NCBI RefSeq assembly: GCF_039542385.1 | Contig: NZ_BAABIA010000008.1 | Coordinates: forward strand, 1 to 64,000 | From: Prosthecobacter algae | GTDB taxonomy: Bacteria > Verrucomicrobiota > Verrucomicrobiia > Verrucomicrobiales > Verrucomicrobiaceae | Reading direction: 5' to 3' | Length of the DNA: 64,000 nucleotides | Shown here: positions 17,672-26,485 of the stretch, piece by piece | How positions within the stretch are numbered: the first letter of the stretch is position 1 | How the letters are laid out: each line of letters begins with the position of its first letter | The notes under the pieces: generated by a model | Told to the model about the DNA's origin: nothing | Seen by the model: the letters and a program-made list of their open reading frames with translations, nothing else | Databases searched by the model: none | Translations under genes and position numbers: made by a program

Positions 17672-17773
17672 TTGACAACCCTGGAACGCATCTTGTTAGA
17701 AGCCGCCGCCTGGATGCCACCTCTGCGCAGGTACGCAGACTCTCTCAGGCAAGCCGCCTGAGAGGGCTTTTCT
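17672..17773 (+). ncRNA. Possible small RNA with promoter-like box and intrinsic terminator
   Basis: In the gap between tig and hisC the plus strand shows a perfect -35 hexamer TTGACA (17672-17677) and a weak -10-like region near 17692-17698. Two hairpins follow: TCTGCG/CGCAGA (17722-17739) and CTCTCAGGC/GCCTGAGAG (17742-17764), the second followed by a T-rich run. The T run is on the plus strand only, and no plus-strand protein gene ends here, so a short untranslated RNA of about 70 nt is the simplest reading. The -10 is poor and no known RNA family is recognised. Confidence 0.3.
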
Positions 17774-17872
17774 TCGGATTTCTGAGCTTTGGCCCCTCAC
17801 TCGGGAATGCAACCCACTCTCCTCCTGCTCTGGATACCTTCCTGGGCAGGTCCCAACAGGGAACAGTGCCGT

Positions 17873-18967
17873 TTACTTTCCGAGCACCTGCTTCAGCGCG
17901 GCGATGCACTTCTCATTCTGCGGCATGGTGCCGACGGAGACACGGATCCACTCTGGCAGTTTGTAAGAGGCCATGGCGCGCAGGATGATGCCTTTGTCCA
18001 TCATGGCTTTGAAGACAGCATTGCCATCCCCCACCTTGACGAGGACGAAATTGGCGTAGCTAGGGATGTATTCCAGCCCCATGGCTTCAAACTGGGCCTG
18101 AAGATAGGCTCGGCCTTCATCTGTGATGGCCTTTGTTTTGTCCTGGTGATCCTGGTCCAGCAGACCGGCGAGAGCCCCTGCCTGGGCGACGGAGGTGATG
18201 TTAAAGGGCTGGCGGGTGCGCTGCAGCACATCGATCAGCTCTTTGTTGGCGATGCCATAACCCACACGGGTGCCTGCCAGGCCCTGGATCTTCGAGAAGG
18301 TGCGCAGGACGACGACATTGCGGCCCTGGCGGACGTACTTGAGCGTGTCGGGCGGATTGTCGAGGAACTCATAATAGGCCTCGTCGAAGACCACGATGAC
18401 GTGCGGCGGCACTTTATCCATGAAACGGTCGATGGCCTCCTGGCTCACCAGCGTGCCCGTCGGGTTGTTTGGATTGGCGATGAAGATTTCCTTTGTGCGC
18501 GGGGTGATGGCCGCAGCCATGGCATCCAGATCGTGGACATAACCCGGATCATCCACCTCGATGGTTTCGGCATCGAAGACCTTGGCCATCAGCTTATAAA
18601 CGAGAAAGGCGTGCTTGGCGGTGATGATGTTGTCACCTGGCTTCAAAAAGGCGTGGCCGATGAACTCGATGATCTCGTTACTGCCGCAGCCAAGGATGAT
18701 GTTGCCCAGCTCAAGTTCAAACTTTTCAGCCAAAGCATTGCGGAGCTTCCAGGAGGCGCCATCCGGATAAATGTGCACTTCCTTGACGGCCTCCTGCATG
18801 GCTTCGATGGCCTTGGGCGAGGGCCCCAGGGGATTCTCATTGGAGGCCATCTTGATGATGTCTTCCGGGCGTAGACCGCGCTCCCGCGCCACATCTTCGA
18901 TCGGCTTTCCAGGTTCGTAGGCGACGAGGTCTTTGAGCTGCGGATTGGCGTAGTTCCAGATGGACAT
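17873..18967 (-). CDS. hisC: Histidinol-phosphate aminotransferase
   Basis: A 364-aa fold-type I PLP enzyme. It has ASNENPLGPSPKA near the N-terminus, NPNNPTGT and DEAYYEF in the cofactor region, TFSK with the Schiff-base lysine, and GTRVGYG. It transfers the amino group from glutamate to imidazole-acetol phosphate in histidine synthesis. The open frame extends 150 codons upstream, but that sequence is unlike the family and overlaps the divergent NYN gene. It stands apart from other his genes. A related aromatic aminotransferase specificity is possible. Confidence 0.9.
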   Translation of the reverse strand: MSIWNYANPQLKDLVAYEPGKPIEDVARERGLRPEDIIKMASNENPLGPSPKAIEAMQEAVKEVHIYPDGASWKLRNALAEKFELELGNIILGCGSNEIIEFIGHAFLKPGDNIITAKHAFLVYKLMAKVFDAETIEVDDPGYVHDLDAMAAAITPRTKEIFIANPNNPTGTLVSQEAIDRFMDKVPPHVIVVFDEAYYEFLDNPPDTLKYVRQGRNVVVLRTFSKIQGLAGTRVGYGIANKELIDVLQRTRQPFNITSVAQAGALAGLLDQDHQDKTKAITDEGRAYLQAQFEAMGLEYIPSYANFVLVKVGDGNAVFKAMMDKGIILRAMASYKLPEWIRVSVGTMPQNEKCIAALKQVLGK

Positions 18968-19108
18968 GGGGGTCGGGGTTGGGAGGGTAATCTCTTCGCC
19001 TGAGATAGGGCCTCTGGCAAGTCTGGGTCGCTCCCGGAAAGGCGAAACCCTGGAACCTGCGATCATAGCTTCCTTGACCTTTCCCCCCTCCGCCGTGACG
19101 CTGCGCCT

Positions 19109-20086
19109 ATGCGCAACCCGGAACGGACCCACACCATGGCTGTCTTTTGTGACTTCGAGAATCTGGCCCTCGGGGTCCGGGATGCGAAGTATGACAAATT
19201 TGACATGGGCAAAGTGCTGGAGCGCCTGCTGGTGAAGGGCAGCATCGTTGTCAAAAAGGCCTACTGTGACTGGGAGCGTTACCGGGAATTCAAAAAGGCC
19301 ATGCATGAGGCGGCCTTTGAACTCATCGAGATCCCGCATGTGCGCATGTCTGGCAAAAACAGCGCGGACATCCGCATGGTGGTGGATGCGCTGGACCTCT
19401 GCTACACCAAGGCCCACGTGGACACCTTTGTGGTCGTCAGCGGAGATTCAGATTTCTCTCCCCTGGTCAGCAAACTGCGTGAGAACAACAAGACCGTCAT
19501 CGGGGTGGGAGTCAAAAACTCCACCAGCGACCTTTTCATCGGCAACTGCGACGAATTCATCTTTTACGATGACCTCGTCCGCGAGCAGCAAAAGCGCCGC
19601 AGCACCCGCCTGCCACGCGCACCACTGGCACCTGCCGCCAATGGCACGGAAGCCCGCCCCGAGGGCAAAACAGAGGCTAAACCCGAACCCCGCACCTCAG
19701 GCCGTAGCAGCAGTGCCGCCAAAACAGCGGCTGCAGCCACCAGCGCGCCCCCAGCAGAGCCTAAAAGCGCCCCGGCAGAGCCCAAAGCAGGGGGTGACCC
19801 CGAAAAAGCCATCGAAATGCTGATGGCCACGGTGGATGACCTGATCGGCGAACAAGGCGGCGACCAGGGAGTCTGGGGATGGAAGGTCAAAGAGACGCTG
19901 AAACGCCGTGCGCCGCAGTTTAGCGAGCGTTTTCATGGCTTCCGTTCGTTCAATGCGCTCCTGGAGGCCGCCGGCAAGCGTGGCTTGCTGGACCTGGTGT
20001 TCGATGACCGTTCTGGAGGTTACCGGGTACGCCCAGGGGCCGTGATTGAGGCTAGTGAAGTGGGTGGTTTGGGCGAGGAAGCCTAG
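19109..20086 (+). CDS. NYN-domain RNase-like protein with C-terminal LOTUS/OST-HTH domain
   Basis: A 325-aa protein. The N-terminal half is a NYN/PIN-like nuclease domain (LabA/DUF88 type) with acidic motifs FCDFENLA, DIRMVVDAL and VVSGDSDFSPL, which supply the metal-binding aspartates. An Ala/Pro/Lys-rich linker covers about residues 170-225. The C-terminal about 90 residues (TVDDLIGEQG, WKVKETLKRR, FRSFNALLEAA) match the OST-HTH/LOTUS RNA-binding pattern. The layout suggests an RNA-targeting endonuclease. It is divergent from hisC. A second ATG at 19136 may be the true start. Confidence 0.8.
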   Translation: MRNPERTHTMAVFCDFENLALGVRDAKYDKFDMGKVLERLLVKGSIVVKKAYCDWERYREFKKAMHEAAFELIEIPHVRMSGKNSADIRMVVDALDLCYTKAHVDTFVVVSGDSDFSPLVSKLRENNKTVIGVGVKNSTSDLFIGNCDEFIFYDDLVREQQKRRSTRLPRAPLAPAANGTEARPEGKTEAKPEPRTSGRSSSAAKTAAAATSAPPAEPKSAPAEPKAGGDPEKAIEMLMATVDDLIGEQGGDQGVWGWKVKETLKRRAPQFSERFHGFRSFNALLEAAGKRGLLDLVFDDRSGGYRVRPGAVIEASEVGGLGEEA

Positions 20087-20266
20087 GATTTCACCCGGAG
20101 AAAGAGGCCCAGGGCAGCCCGTGACAAGGGGCGGACGGCTTTCGGGCAGTCGCGCCAAGATTTTTCTCGCCTTTCAGGGCGCAGCTTTGTCTAATCGTAG
20201 CGTCGGCAGGTTTTTTCAGCCCGTCGGCGCATACATCATAATCCAAACCATAAACGCACTACTACC

Positions 20267-21139
20267 ATGAAAAGAGCACTCCAACGAGGTTTCACCCTCA
20301 TTGAACTCCTGGTGGTGATCACCATCATCGCGATCATCGCGAGTTTGGCGGTCCCCACATACAACCTCATCACCGTCAAAGCCAACCAGATGAAGGGATC
20401 CAGCAACTGCCGCCAAATCATCGGCCTGATGCTGACCTACGCCTCGGACAACAACGGTCTGTATCCGGACTCCGTCACGAACCCAACTACGGGCAGCGTG
20501 CCGCTGACCTCTAACGATGCTTTCCGCGCCCTGGTGCAGGAAGGTCTCGTCCAGGACGAAACGATCTTCGGCTGCCCCGGCAGCCGTTTCATGCCTGACA
20601 AAAACATCGGCATCGCGCCGACGTTTGACCAGGCCCTGATCGCCGGTGAAAACCATTGGGCCATGACCCAGGGCCAGTCGAACACCAGCTCGAGCATCAT
20701 GCCGATCGTGTTCGAAAACCCAGCCGCTGCAGGCTGGCCTCCACAGTGGAACTGCGATGCCGCAGGCAAGCCCGTTCCAGGCCGTGCCTGGCAGGGTGGT
20801 ACTATCATCATTGGCAAAAACGACGCCAGTGTTGAAACCGTGAAGCTCATGTCTGCACAGGGTGCATCTGTCGGTCCTCGCCTTCTGGGCAGCGGCTTTG
20901 ACATGTTCACCATGGCCAGCCCTAACCAGCCCCAGCAGATCCTGAACATCGTGGTCTCCGGCACTGGCAGCTACACCGACCCGGGTGCAGGTGGTATTCC
21001 AGCCGCCCCAGCAGGCCTTCCTGGTGCTCCAGGTGGCCTGCCTCCAGCTCCTGGCCTTCCTGCCATGCCAGGTGCCCCTGGTGGCCTTCCGGCTGCTCCT
21101 GGCGGTCTGCCAGCACTTCCTGGTGCTCCTCAGCAATAA
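20267..21139 (+). CDS. Type II pseudopilin with collagen-like C-terminal tail
   Basis: A 290-aa protein. The N-terminus is a textbook prepilin: MKRALQRG|FTLIELLVVITIIAII, with Glu5 of the mature form. The central region resembles Verrucomicrobia/Planctomycetes proteins with a GspG-like N-methylation motif. The last 53 residues (from about 238) consist almost only of Gly, Pro, Ala and Leu in units like PGAPGGLPAA, resembling collagen or elastin repeats. It should be processed by a prepilin peptidase and displayed in a pseudopilus or at the surface. A strong terminator follows, so it is probably monocistronic. Function is unknown. Confidence 0.8.
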   Translation: MKRALQRGFTLIELLVVITIIAIIASLAVPTYNLITVKANQMKGSSNCRQIIGLMLTYASDNNGLYPDSVTNPTTGSVPLTSNDAFRALVQEGLVQDETIFGCPGSRFMPDKNIGIAPTFDQALIAGENHWAMTQGQSNTSSSIMPIVFENPAAAGWPPQWNCDAAGKPVPGRAWQGGTIIIGKNDASVETVKLMSAQGASVGPRLLGSGFDMFTMASPNQPQQILNIVVSGTGSYTDPGAGGIPAAPAGLPGAPGGLPPAPGLPAMPGAPGGLPAAPGGLPALPGAPQQ

Positions 21140-21168
21140 TTGGCTGATCTGACCCGTTAGTTATCATC

Positions 21169-21202
21169 AACGCCGCCTGGTGCTCCCAGGCGGCGTTTTT
21201 TA
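21169..21202 (+). terminator. Rho-independent terminator after the pseudopilin gene
   Basis: A perfect 12-bp stem, AACGCCGCCTGG with CCAGGCGGCGTT, a 5-base loop, then a T run. It lies 30 bases after the pseudopilin stop. It overlaps the earliest possible start of the next gene, which argues for the later ATG there. Confidence 0.92.
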
Positions 21203-21241
21203 TTGCTGCACGGTCCCGTATTCCGCCTCTATGTTGGCCTC

Positions 21242-22693
21242 ATGCTGTCTTCTCTGCTGCTCGAATGGAACTGGGGTACCGCTGCCCTGGTGGTCCTAAC
21301 GCTCGCACTCAGCATCACGGCCCTGCTACATCTTCTCAGCCATCATCGGGACCACCGTTCCGCCGCATTCTGGGTGGCGCTGATTGTCCTCTCTCCACTT
21401 GTCGGGGCATGCCTTTACGGCCTTCTAGGCATCAATTTTGTCCGCCGCCGCGGGCAGCAGTACCGTGGCAGCATCGGCCCCGCTTACCGGGACCCACCGC
21501 CCACCTGCCCGCTGTTTGTGCATTCGGATCCCGTGCTGACGGAGCGTGACTGCTCCCTGGCCATGACGGTGGACCGCATTTCCAGGTTCAACTTTACCTC
21601 GGGCAATACGGTGGAGCCCCTGATCAACGGCGATGAGGCGATGCCCGCCATGCTCGCCGCCATTCGCGAGGCCAAGATCAGCATCGCCCTTTCCAGTTAT
21701 ATTTTCGAGGCCACCCAAATCGGGGCGGATTTCGTCGAGGCCCTCGCCGCCGCCCATAATCGTGGGGTAAAAGTCCGGGTGATGGTGGATGATGCTGGCA
21801 CCCGCTATTCCTGGCCGCCCGTCACCCGAGAACTGGGCAAGAAGGGCGTGCCAGTGCGCCGGTTCATGCCCAATCGTTTCATCCTACGGCTGCTGACGAT
21901 GAACCTGAGAAACCACAAGAAGATCCTCGTTGTGGACGGAAAGGTGGGCTTCACCGGCGGCATGAACATCCGTGAAGGCAACATGATCTCCCGCAATCCC
22001 GGCCACCCGGTGCGCGATCTGCACTTCCGTATCACTGGCCCCGTGGTGGGGCAGATGCAGCGTGTCTTTGCGGAAGACTGGCAGTTTTGCGCCGGTGAAG
22101 TCTTGAACGGCGAGACTTGGTTTCCTCAGGTGGCGGCCACGGGCGAAACCCACGCACTGGGCATCGTGGACGGTCCTGATGAGGACCTGGAGGTGATGCC
22201 GGTGGCCCTCTTTGCCGCGCTGAATGCTGCGCGCAACCGCGTGTGCCTGATGACCCCGTATTTCCTACCCACAGCCATCCTGATGGCGGCGCTGAAACTC
22301 TGCGCCACACGCCAGGTGGAGGTGACCATCATCACTCCCGCGAAAAACAACATCCCGGTCGTCGCCTGGGCTGCCCGCACCCTTTATCCCGAACTGCTGG
22401 AGGCAGGCTGCCGCATCTATGAATCGCCAGCACCTTTCGATCACTCCAAACTCCTGCTCATCGATGATGCTTGGAGCTGCATCGGATCCACCAACTGGGA
22501 CCCGCGCAGCCTGAGGCTGAACTTTGAGTTCAATCTCGCCTGCCACTCCCCTGCCCTGGCCACCCGGTTGCACACCATTTTCGAAGCCAAGAAAGCCGAG
22601 TCCCGTGAAGTGACGGAAGCCAGCCTGCAAAACGCCCCCATGGCCATCCGGCTGCGCAACGGGTTCGCGCGGCTGTTCATCCCCGTACTCTGA
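21242..22693 (+). CDS. cls: Cardiolipin synthase (PLD family)
   Basis: A protein of 483 aa with two N-terminal membrane segments followed by two phospholipase-D HKD motifs: NHKKILVVDG (with FTGGMN behind it) and DHSKLLLIDD (with GSTNWD behind it). It condenses two phosphatidylglycerols to cardiolipin and glycerol at the inner membrane. The length and architecture are those of ClsA-type enzymes. I chose the ATG at 21242; the frame runs back to a TTG at 21203, but that start would lie inside the preceding terminator. Confidence 0.9.
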   Translation: MLSSLLLEWNWGTAALVVLTLALSITALLHLLSHHRDHRSAAFWVALIVLSPLVGACLYGLLGINFVRRRGQQYRGSIGPAYRDPPPTCPLFVHSDPVLTERDCSLAMTVDRISRFNFTSGNTVEPLINGDEAMPAMLAAIREAKISIALSSYIFEATQIGADFVEALAAAHNRGVKVRVMVDDAGTRYSWPPVTRELGKKGVPVRRFMPNRFILRLLTMNLRNHKKILVVDGKVGFTGGMNIREGNMISRNPGHPVRDLHFRITGPVVGQMQRVFAEDWQFCAGEVLNGETWFPQVAATGETHALGIVDGPDEDLEVMPVALFAALNAARNRVCLMTPYFLPTAILMAALKLCATRQVEVTIITPAKNNIPVVAWAARTLYPELLEAGCRIYESPAPFDHSKLLLIDDAWSCIGSTNWDPRSLRLNFEFNLACHSPALATRLHTIFEAKKAESREVTEASLQNAPMAIRLRNGFARLFIPVL

Positions 22694-22716
22694 ACCAAGG
22701 ACTTTCGGGGACTTGA

Positions 22717-23658
22717 TCAGCGATAGACTTCGGCAAGTTCGCGGAGGAGTTTTTCGAGATCCGTGTAGTAGCGATCCTCGCCGAGTTTTTCGCGCTGCGT
22801 TTTCAGGGCTTCTAGGGCGCGTTCAAGGGTGTCGCGTTTTAATCGTTGGGCCTCGGTGAGCTTTTGTTCTTCTTCCGTTAAGACGAGGGCAATCTGGGCG
22901 GCGCGTGCCCCATCGGACTGGGGACTTTGTGCCTGCACCCCGACAAAGGCTTCGGCCCGCGTGCCTTGGCCGTCGGCGTTGTCTTCGAGGAGGGCGTGCT
23001 CGGTTGCCAGGCGGCCCTCTTTCTCGTAAAATTCGGCGGTCTGGTGGCTGGCGTGAAGGAAGGCTTCCAACAAGGAGACTTGCCGATCCTGATCCAGGTC
23101 TGCCTCGGGTAGGCCTGCGATGGCAGGGGCAAAGTGCTCGCCAAAACGGGTGTAGAAAACTTCGTCGGGCCCTTTGGTGGCGCTAATGAGGACGCGGTTT
23201 TTGCCGATGAGTGGGGGGAGGAATCCGGCGCTGGCGGAGGCGGTGTGGATGAGGATGAGTTCTTGCGTGAGGGGTTTGAGTTCCTCAGCCAACTGGCGGG
23301 CGCTGAGGTCGGGGCCCCGGAGATTGAACTTGGCTTCGCGACCGTCAAAGGTGCCGTGGCCGATGAGGACGAGCCAGAGCTGGCCAGTGGATTTGGTGCA
23401 GGCTTGCTGGAGGGCGGTGGTGAGCTGGGCGAGGTCGGACGGGGCGTCTTTCGCGGGGGTGTCCTGGCCGATGATTTGCAGCGTCAGCCCGGCTTTTTCG
23501 CAGGCCTGTTTCCAGGCGGTGACCTGGGCTTGGAAGAGTGGGGCGTATTCGTTGCTGCCGGGCGCACCGAGGGCCAGCAGCACCTGCACCTCCCGAGTGG
23601 GAAGCTGGGCGCTGAGAGCGGTGGCGAGGGTGAGCAGGAGGACGAGGAAGCGGGGCAT
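22717..23658 (-). CDS. Secreted caspase/legumain-like protein lacking the catalytic Cys
   Basis: A protein of 313 aa with a signal peptide (residues 1-18). The fold pattern is C13/C14-like: LVLIGHGTFDG supplies the usual catalytic His (His101), but the strand that should carry the nucleophile reads HTASASAGF (residues 138-146), with no Cys. Downstream, ADLDQDRQVSLLEAFLHA resembles a calcium-loop-like segment and TEHALLEDNADG is conserved-looking; a Lys/Glu-rich coiled coil ends the protein. It is the last gene of the MoxR operon. It may be a pseudo-protease or use Ser; both are inference. Confidence 0.7.
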   Translation of the reverse strand: MPRFLVLLLTLATALSAQLPTREVQVLLALGAPGSNEYAPLFQAQVTAWKQACEKAGLTLQIIGQDTPAKDAPSDLAQLTTALQQACTKSTGQLWLVLIGHGTFDGREAKFNLRGPDLSARQLAEELKPLTQELILIHTASASAGFLPPLIGKNRVLISATKGPDEVFYTRFGEHFAPAIAGLPEADLDQDRQVSLLEAFLHASHQTAEFYEKEGRLATEHALLEDNADGQGTRAEAFVGVQAQSPQSDGARAAQIALVLTEEEQKLTEAQRLKRDTLERALEALKTQREKLGEDRYYTDLEKLLRELAEVYR

Positions 23659-23740
23659 GGGGCGGCAGGGGCAGTTTTCGGTTTTCAGTATTCGGTGTTC
23701 GGTGTTCGGTGAGTGGCGGACGGGGCTTGGGTTGGGGCGG

Positions 23741-23773
23741 ACGGGTGCAGGCAGGAGTGCCCGCATCACTTTT
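23741..23773 (+). repeat. REP-like palindrome, copy 1 of a 24-bp intergenic repeat
   Basis: Bases 23741-23764 are identical to 30803-30826. The core is ACGGGTGCAGG, then CAGGAGTG, then CCCGC, containing GGCA-GGAG-TGCC. Both copies lie in gaps between genes of the MoxR operon and are followed by TCACTTT. Confidence 0.7.
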
Positions 23774-23783
23774 GCATCCATTG

Positions 23784-26177
23784 TTAGGCGAGGCCATGGC
23801 GGCGGCGGAGATACCACTCTAGGGTGAGGAGGGCGAGGATGAGGAGGAAGAACCAGGGGGTGTGCCAGAGGGGGCTGCTGAGCGTTTCCTCCACAGGGAC
23901 ACGGATGTTTTTGAGCAGCTCGGGTAGCTGCGCAACATCGGCGAGGAGGAGGGCCTGGCCGCCGCTTTCTTTGGCCAGGTTTGTGAGCCATTCGGTGCCG
24001 GGTTTGAGGTGGGCAAATTCGGTAGTGAGGGGATCATGTGCCCAGCCGGTGGCGGGACTGCCTAACAATAAGGTAGGTGCGGCGGGTGTGCCTTCATTTT
24101 GTGCCTCTGCGGTGGGTGGGGCACGTACCTCCGCCACGGCGCGGTAGGGGCCGGGCTGGCGGGGATAAAAGTCCGCCTCGAAAAGGCCGGGCTCTTTCAG
24201 GCTAGGCTCCGCATAGAGGGTGGAAGTTTGGGCATCGGGCGTGGTGATGGCGATTTTGACGAGGGCGTCATCCAGAGGGATGAAGGCGCGGTCGCGCACG
24301 CGGACTTGCAGTTTGACGCGGTCGGCCTGCGGGGTGGCGGTGATCTGGAGGCGATCGGGCACGTCCACGACGAGGGAGCGCATCATCTGCCGCCAGGCGC
24401 GCTGGTGATCCTGGGCAGCGGCTTCATCGCGCAGGCCCCAGCGCCAGAGGTCGCCCACCATGAGGGCGCTGACGCGGCCTTCGCCAAAACGCTGGGCGGC
24501 GAGGGCGGGCAGGGCCTCCTGTTCATCGCTACTGACGGTGGCGAGGACGCTGGCGCCCGGCTTGATGGAGAAGGTCTGATTGACGGCCTGGAAGGCGGGC
24601 ATTTGAGCCAGGCGTTTTTCATCCTCCTCTCGGTTAGGCCGCAGGCGGGTCCAGGGCTCCAGCCAGCCTTCGCGGGTGAGATTGAGCCGGGCGTTTTGGA
24701 GGGCGGGGGCCTGGCTGATCCGGTCGAGATACACGGGCAGCATGCGGCCGATGGGGGTGTGATCGTACCCGCCAGCCTGGTAACATTCCTGCCCGCCGAG
24801 CATGAGGAGAGCGCCGCCGCGTTCGCTGACGAAGCGCTCGATGAGGTTCATCTGCTCCTGGGTGAAGAAGGCGGCTTCGAGGTCATCAATGACGATGGCG
24901 CGGTATTCGCCAAAGAGGTCTTCGGGGGTTTTGGGGAAACCGTCGCTCAGTTCCTTGGCATCGCGAGTGCCCAGGCGGATGAGGACGGGCTGATCATACC
25001 GCTGGGCTTCGGCCTGCTGACCAAAGCCGCGAAACAGAGGGTTGCTGGTCTCGCCGGTGCGGCCCCGCCATTCAAATTTAGGCTCGCGCTTGGCGATGCG
25101 GATGAGGGAGGGCATCTGGATTTCATCATCGCCGAGGAGGGCGCGGCGCATGAATTTATACTCCCAGTTAGGCCGCCCGGAGACGTAGAGGATGCGGTAG
25201 GGGCCTGCGCCGCGATCCACGGAAAGGAGGCGTTCGTTGTTGGCGAGCGTGGCTTCTTTGGCGAGGGTCTTCCACTCGCCCTGAGGGAGCTTGGGCAAAA
25301 GATCGGCCTGGAGGACGAGGAGGCGGTAAAAGGACACGCCGGGCTTCACGGCGGGGACGCGCAGGCGGACGGTGTGCGCGGCGTCATCTTTGGTTAGGCG
25401 GAGTTTTTCGCTGACCACGGTTTTTCCGGCCTCATCGACGACGGCGACGGCAATTTCCTGACCGCTGAAGCCGTGCCCGGCGACCTGGGCGGTGAGGGTG
25501 ATGGGGGTGTCCTCAAAGGAGGTCTGGGTGAGGCTGTGCTGGAGGAGGTGGAGATCTGGCTGTGGGGCGGCGCTACCAACCTGGACGGTGAAGATGGGGA
25601 TGCGGGGCCCGGCGGGTAGGGGCGCAGTGGCGGGGGCATCGGTGGGGGAGCCATCGCTGAGGAGGACGATGGCGGCGACGCGGCTGCCGGGGCCGCCACT
25701 GCTCAGCGTGGTGAGGGCACGGTGCAGCTCTGACCGGGGGCCGGTGGAGTCCAGGCCTCGAAAGTCGGCCACGCTTTGCAGGCGGTCATCGGCCAGGAGG
25801 GTCTTGACGCGGAAGCTTTTTCCCAGTTCTTCGATCCAGGCGGGTGGGGTGGTTTGATCGGCATTTAAAGCGCTGCGGAGGTGGGCGGCGCGGGTGGGCT
25901 GGCCAGGCTGTTCGGCGATGCTGAGGGAGGCGCTGTTATCAGCGACGATGAGGACTTCGTTTTCACCGGTTTTGGGCTGGCGGCGGGTCGCGACAGGATC
26001 GGTGAGGCAAAGGGCGAGCAGGGCCCAGGCGGTGGCTTTGCAAGCAAAGGCGACCCAGCGGGAGGGGCCGCGCCAGGAGGTGCGGCGGTAGCCGAGGACG
26101 AGGAGGACCAGCGCGACGGCGAGGAGGCCGAGGGCGAGCGCGAGCCGCTCCGGGTGCTGGAGGGCGAGGTCAGTCAT
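23784..26177 (-). CDS. VWA and glutamine-amidotransferase-like membrane protein
   Basis: A 797-aa protein. Two N-terminal membrane helices (about residues 12-60) are followed by a von Willebrand A-type region with a degenerate metal site (IVADNSASLSI and LLSDGSPTDA), an Ig-like part, a class I GATase-like domain (YVSGRPNWEYKFMRRAL, GGALLMLGGQECY), and a C-terminal helix near the end. It fits the large membrane VWA proteins of MoxR-BatA operons in Planctomycetes and Verrucomicrobia. The role is probably a scaffold or assembly factor at the inner membrane. The start at 26177 puts the first membrane helix at a normal distance. Confidence 0.78.
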   Translation of the reverse strand: MTDLALQHPERLALALGLLAVALVLLVLGYRRTSWRGPSRWVAFACKATAWALLALCLTDPVATRRQPKTGENEVLIVADNSASLSIAEQPGQPTRAAHLRSALNADQTTPPAWIEELGKSFRVKTLLADDRLQSVADFRGLDSTGPRSELHRALTTLSSGGPGSRVAAIVLLSDGSPTDAPATAPLPAGPRIPIFTVQVGSAAPQPDLHLLQHSLTQTSFEDTPITLTAQVAGHGFSGQEIAVAVVDEAGKTVVSEKLRLTKDDAAHTVRLRVPAVKPGVSFYRLLVLQADLLPKLPQGEWKTLAKEATLANNERLLSVDRGAGPYRILYVSGRPNWEYKFMRRALLGDDEIQMPSLIRIAKREPKFEWRGRTGETSNPLFRGFGQQAEAQRYDQPVLIRLGTRDAKELSDGFPKTPEDLFGEYRAIVIDDLEAAFFTQEQMNLIERFVSERGGALLMLGGQECYQAGGYDHTPIGRMLPVYLDRISQAPALQNARLNLTREGWLEPWTRLRPNREEDEKRLAQMPAFQAVNQTFSIKPGASVLATVSSDEQEALPALAAQRFGEGRVSALMVGDLWRWGLRDEAAAQDHQRAWRQMMRSLVVDVPDRLQITATPQADRVKLQVRVRDRAFIPLDDALVKIAITTPDAQTSTLYAEPSLKEPGLFEADFYPRQPGPYRAVAEVRAPPTAEAQNEGTPAAPTLLLGSPATGWAHDPLTTEFAHLKPGTEWLTNLAKESGGQALLLADVAQLPELLKNIRVPVEETLSSPLWHTPWFFLLILALLTLEWYLRRRHGLA

Positions 26178-26269
26178 GAGCGACGGGAAAGGGGGCTTCG
26201 GTATGTCGCTGCCTGCGCCAGCAGGTGGTCTTAGAAAGTGGATAGGTCTGGGGCGAACGGAGGCGTGAA

Positions 26270-26404
26270 GGTTCAAGGAGTGACGGCGTCTCGCCGTCAG
26301 CTTGAGGCCAGGATGGCCTCACTCCTTGGGGGTCCAAAGGGCGAACGAGGGCAGTGGGGAAAAGGGTGCCATGCCCACGGCGTGACGCCGTCACTCCTTG
26401 AACC
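26270..26404. repeat. REPIN-like inverted pair of REP units
   Basis: Bases 26270-26290 (GGTTCAAGGAG then TGACGGCGTC) are the exact reverse complement of 26384-26404: a 21-bp perfect inverted repeat with 93 bases between. Each arm carries its own small palindrome (GACGGCG and CGCCGTC; ACGGCG and CGCCGT). The pair occupies most of the 308-base gap between two operon genes, which holds nothing else I can support. Confidence 0.8.
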
Positions 26405-26485
26405 GTTTGGTCGGCGAGGTGGGATAACAAACGTGGCGTTGTCATGGATCGCAAAGTAATGGCTCGCGTAATGGCGGACGAGGGG

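Noticed and set aside
17701-17773. 4.5S/SRP RNA or glycine riboswitch in the hisC-tig gap
   Set aside because: The SRP apical sequence GGAAGGAAGCAGC and the glycine aptamer core are absent; only generic hairpins are seen.
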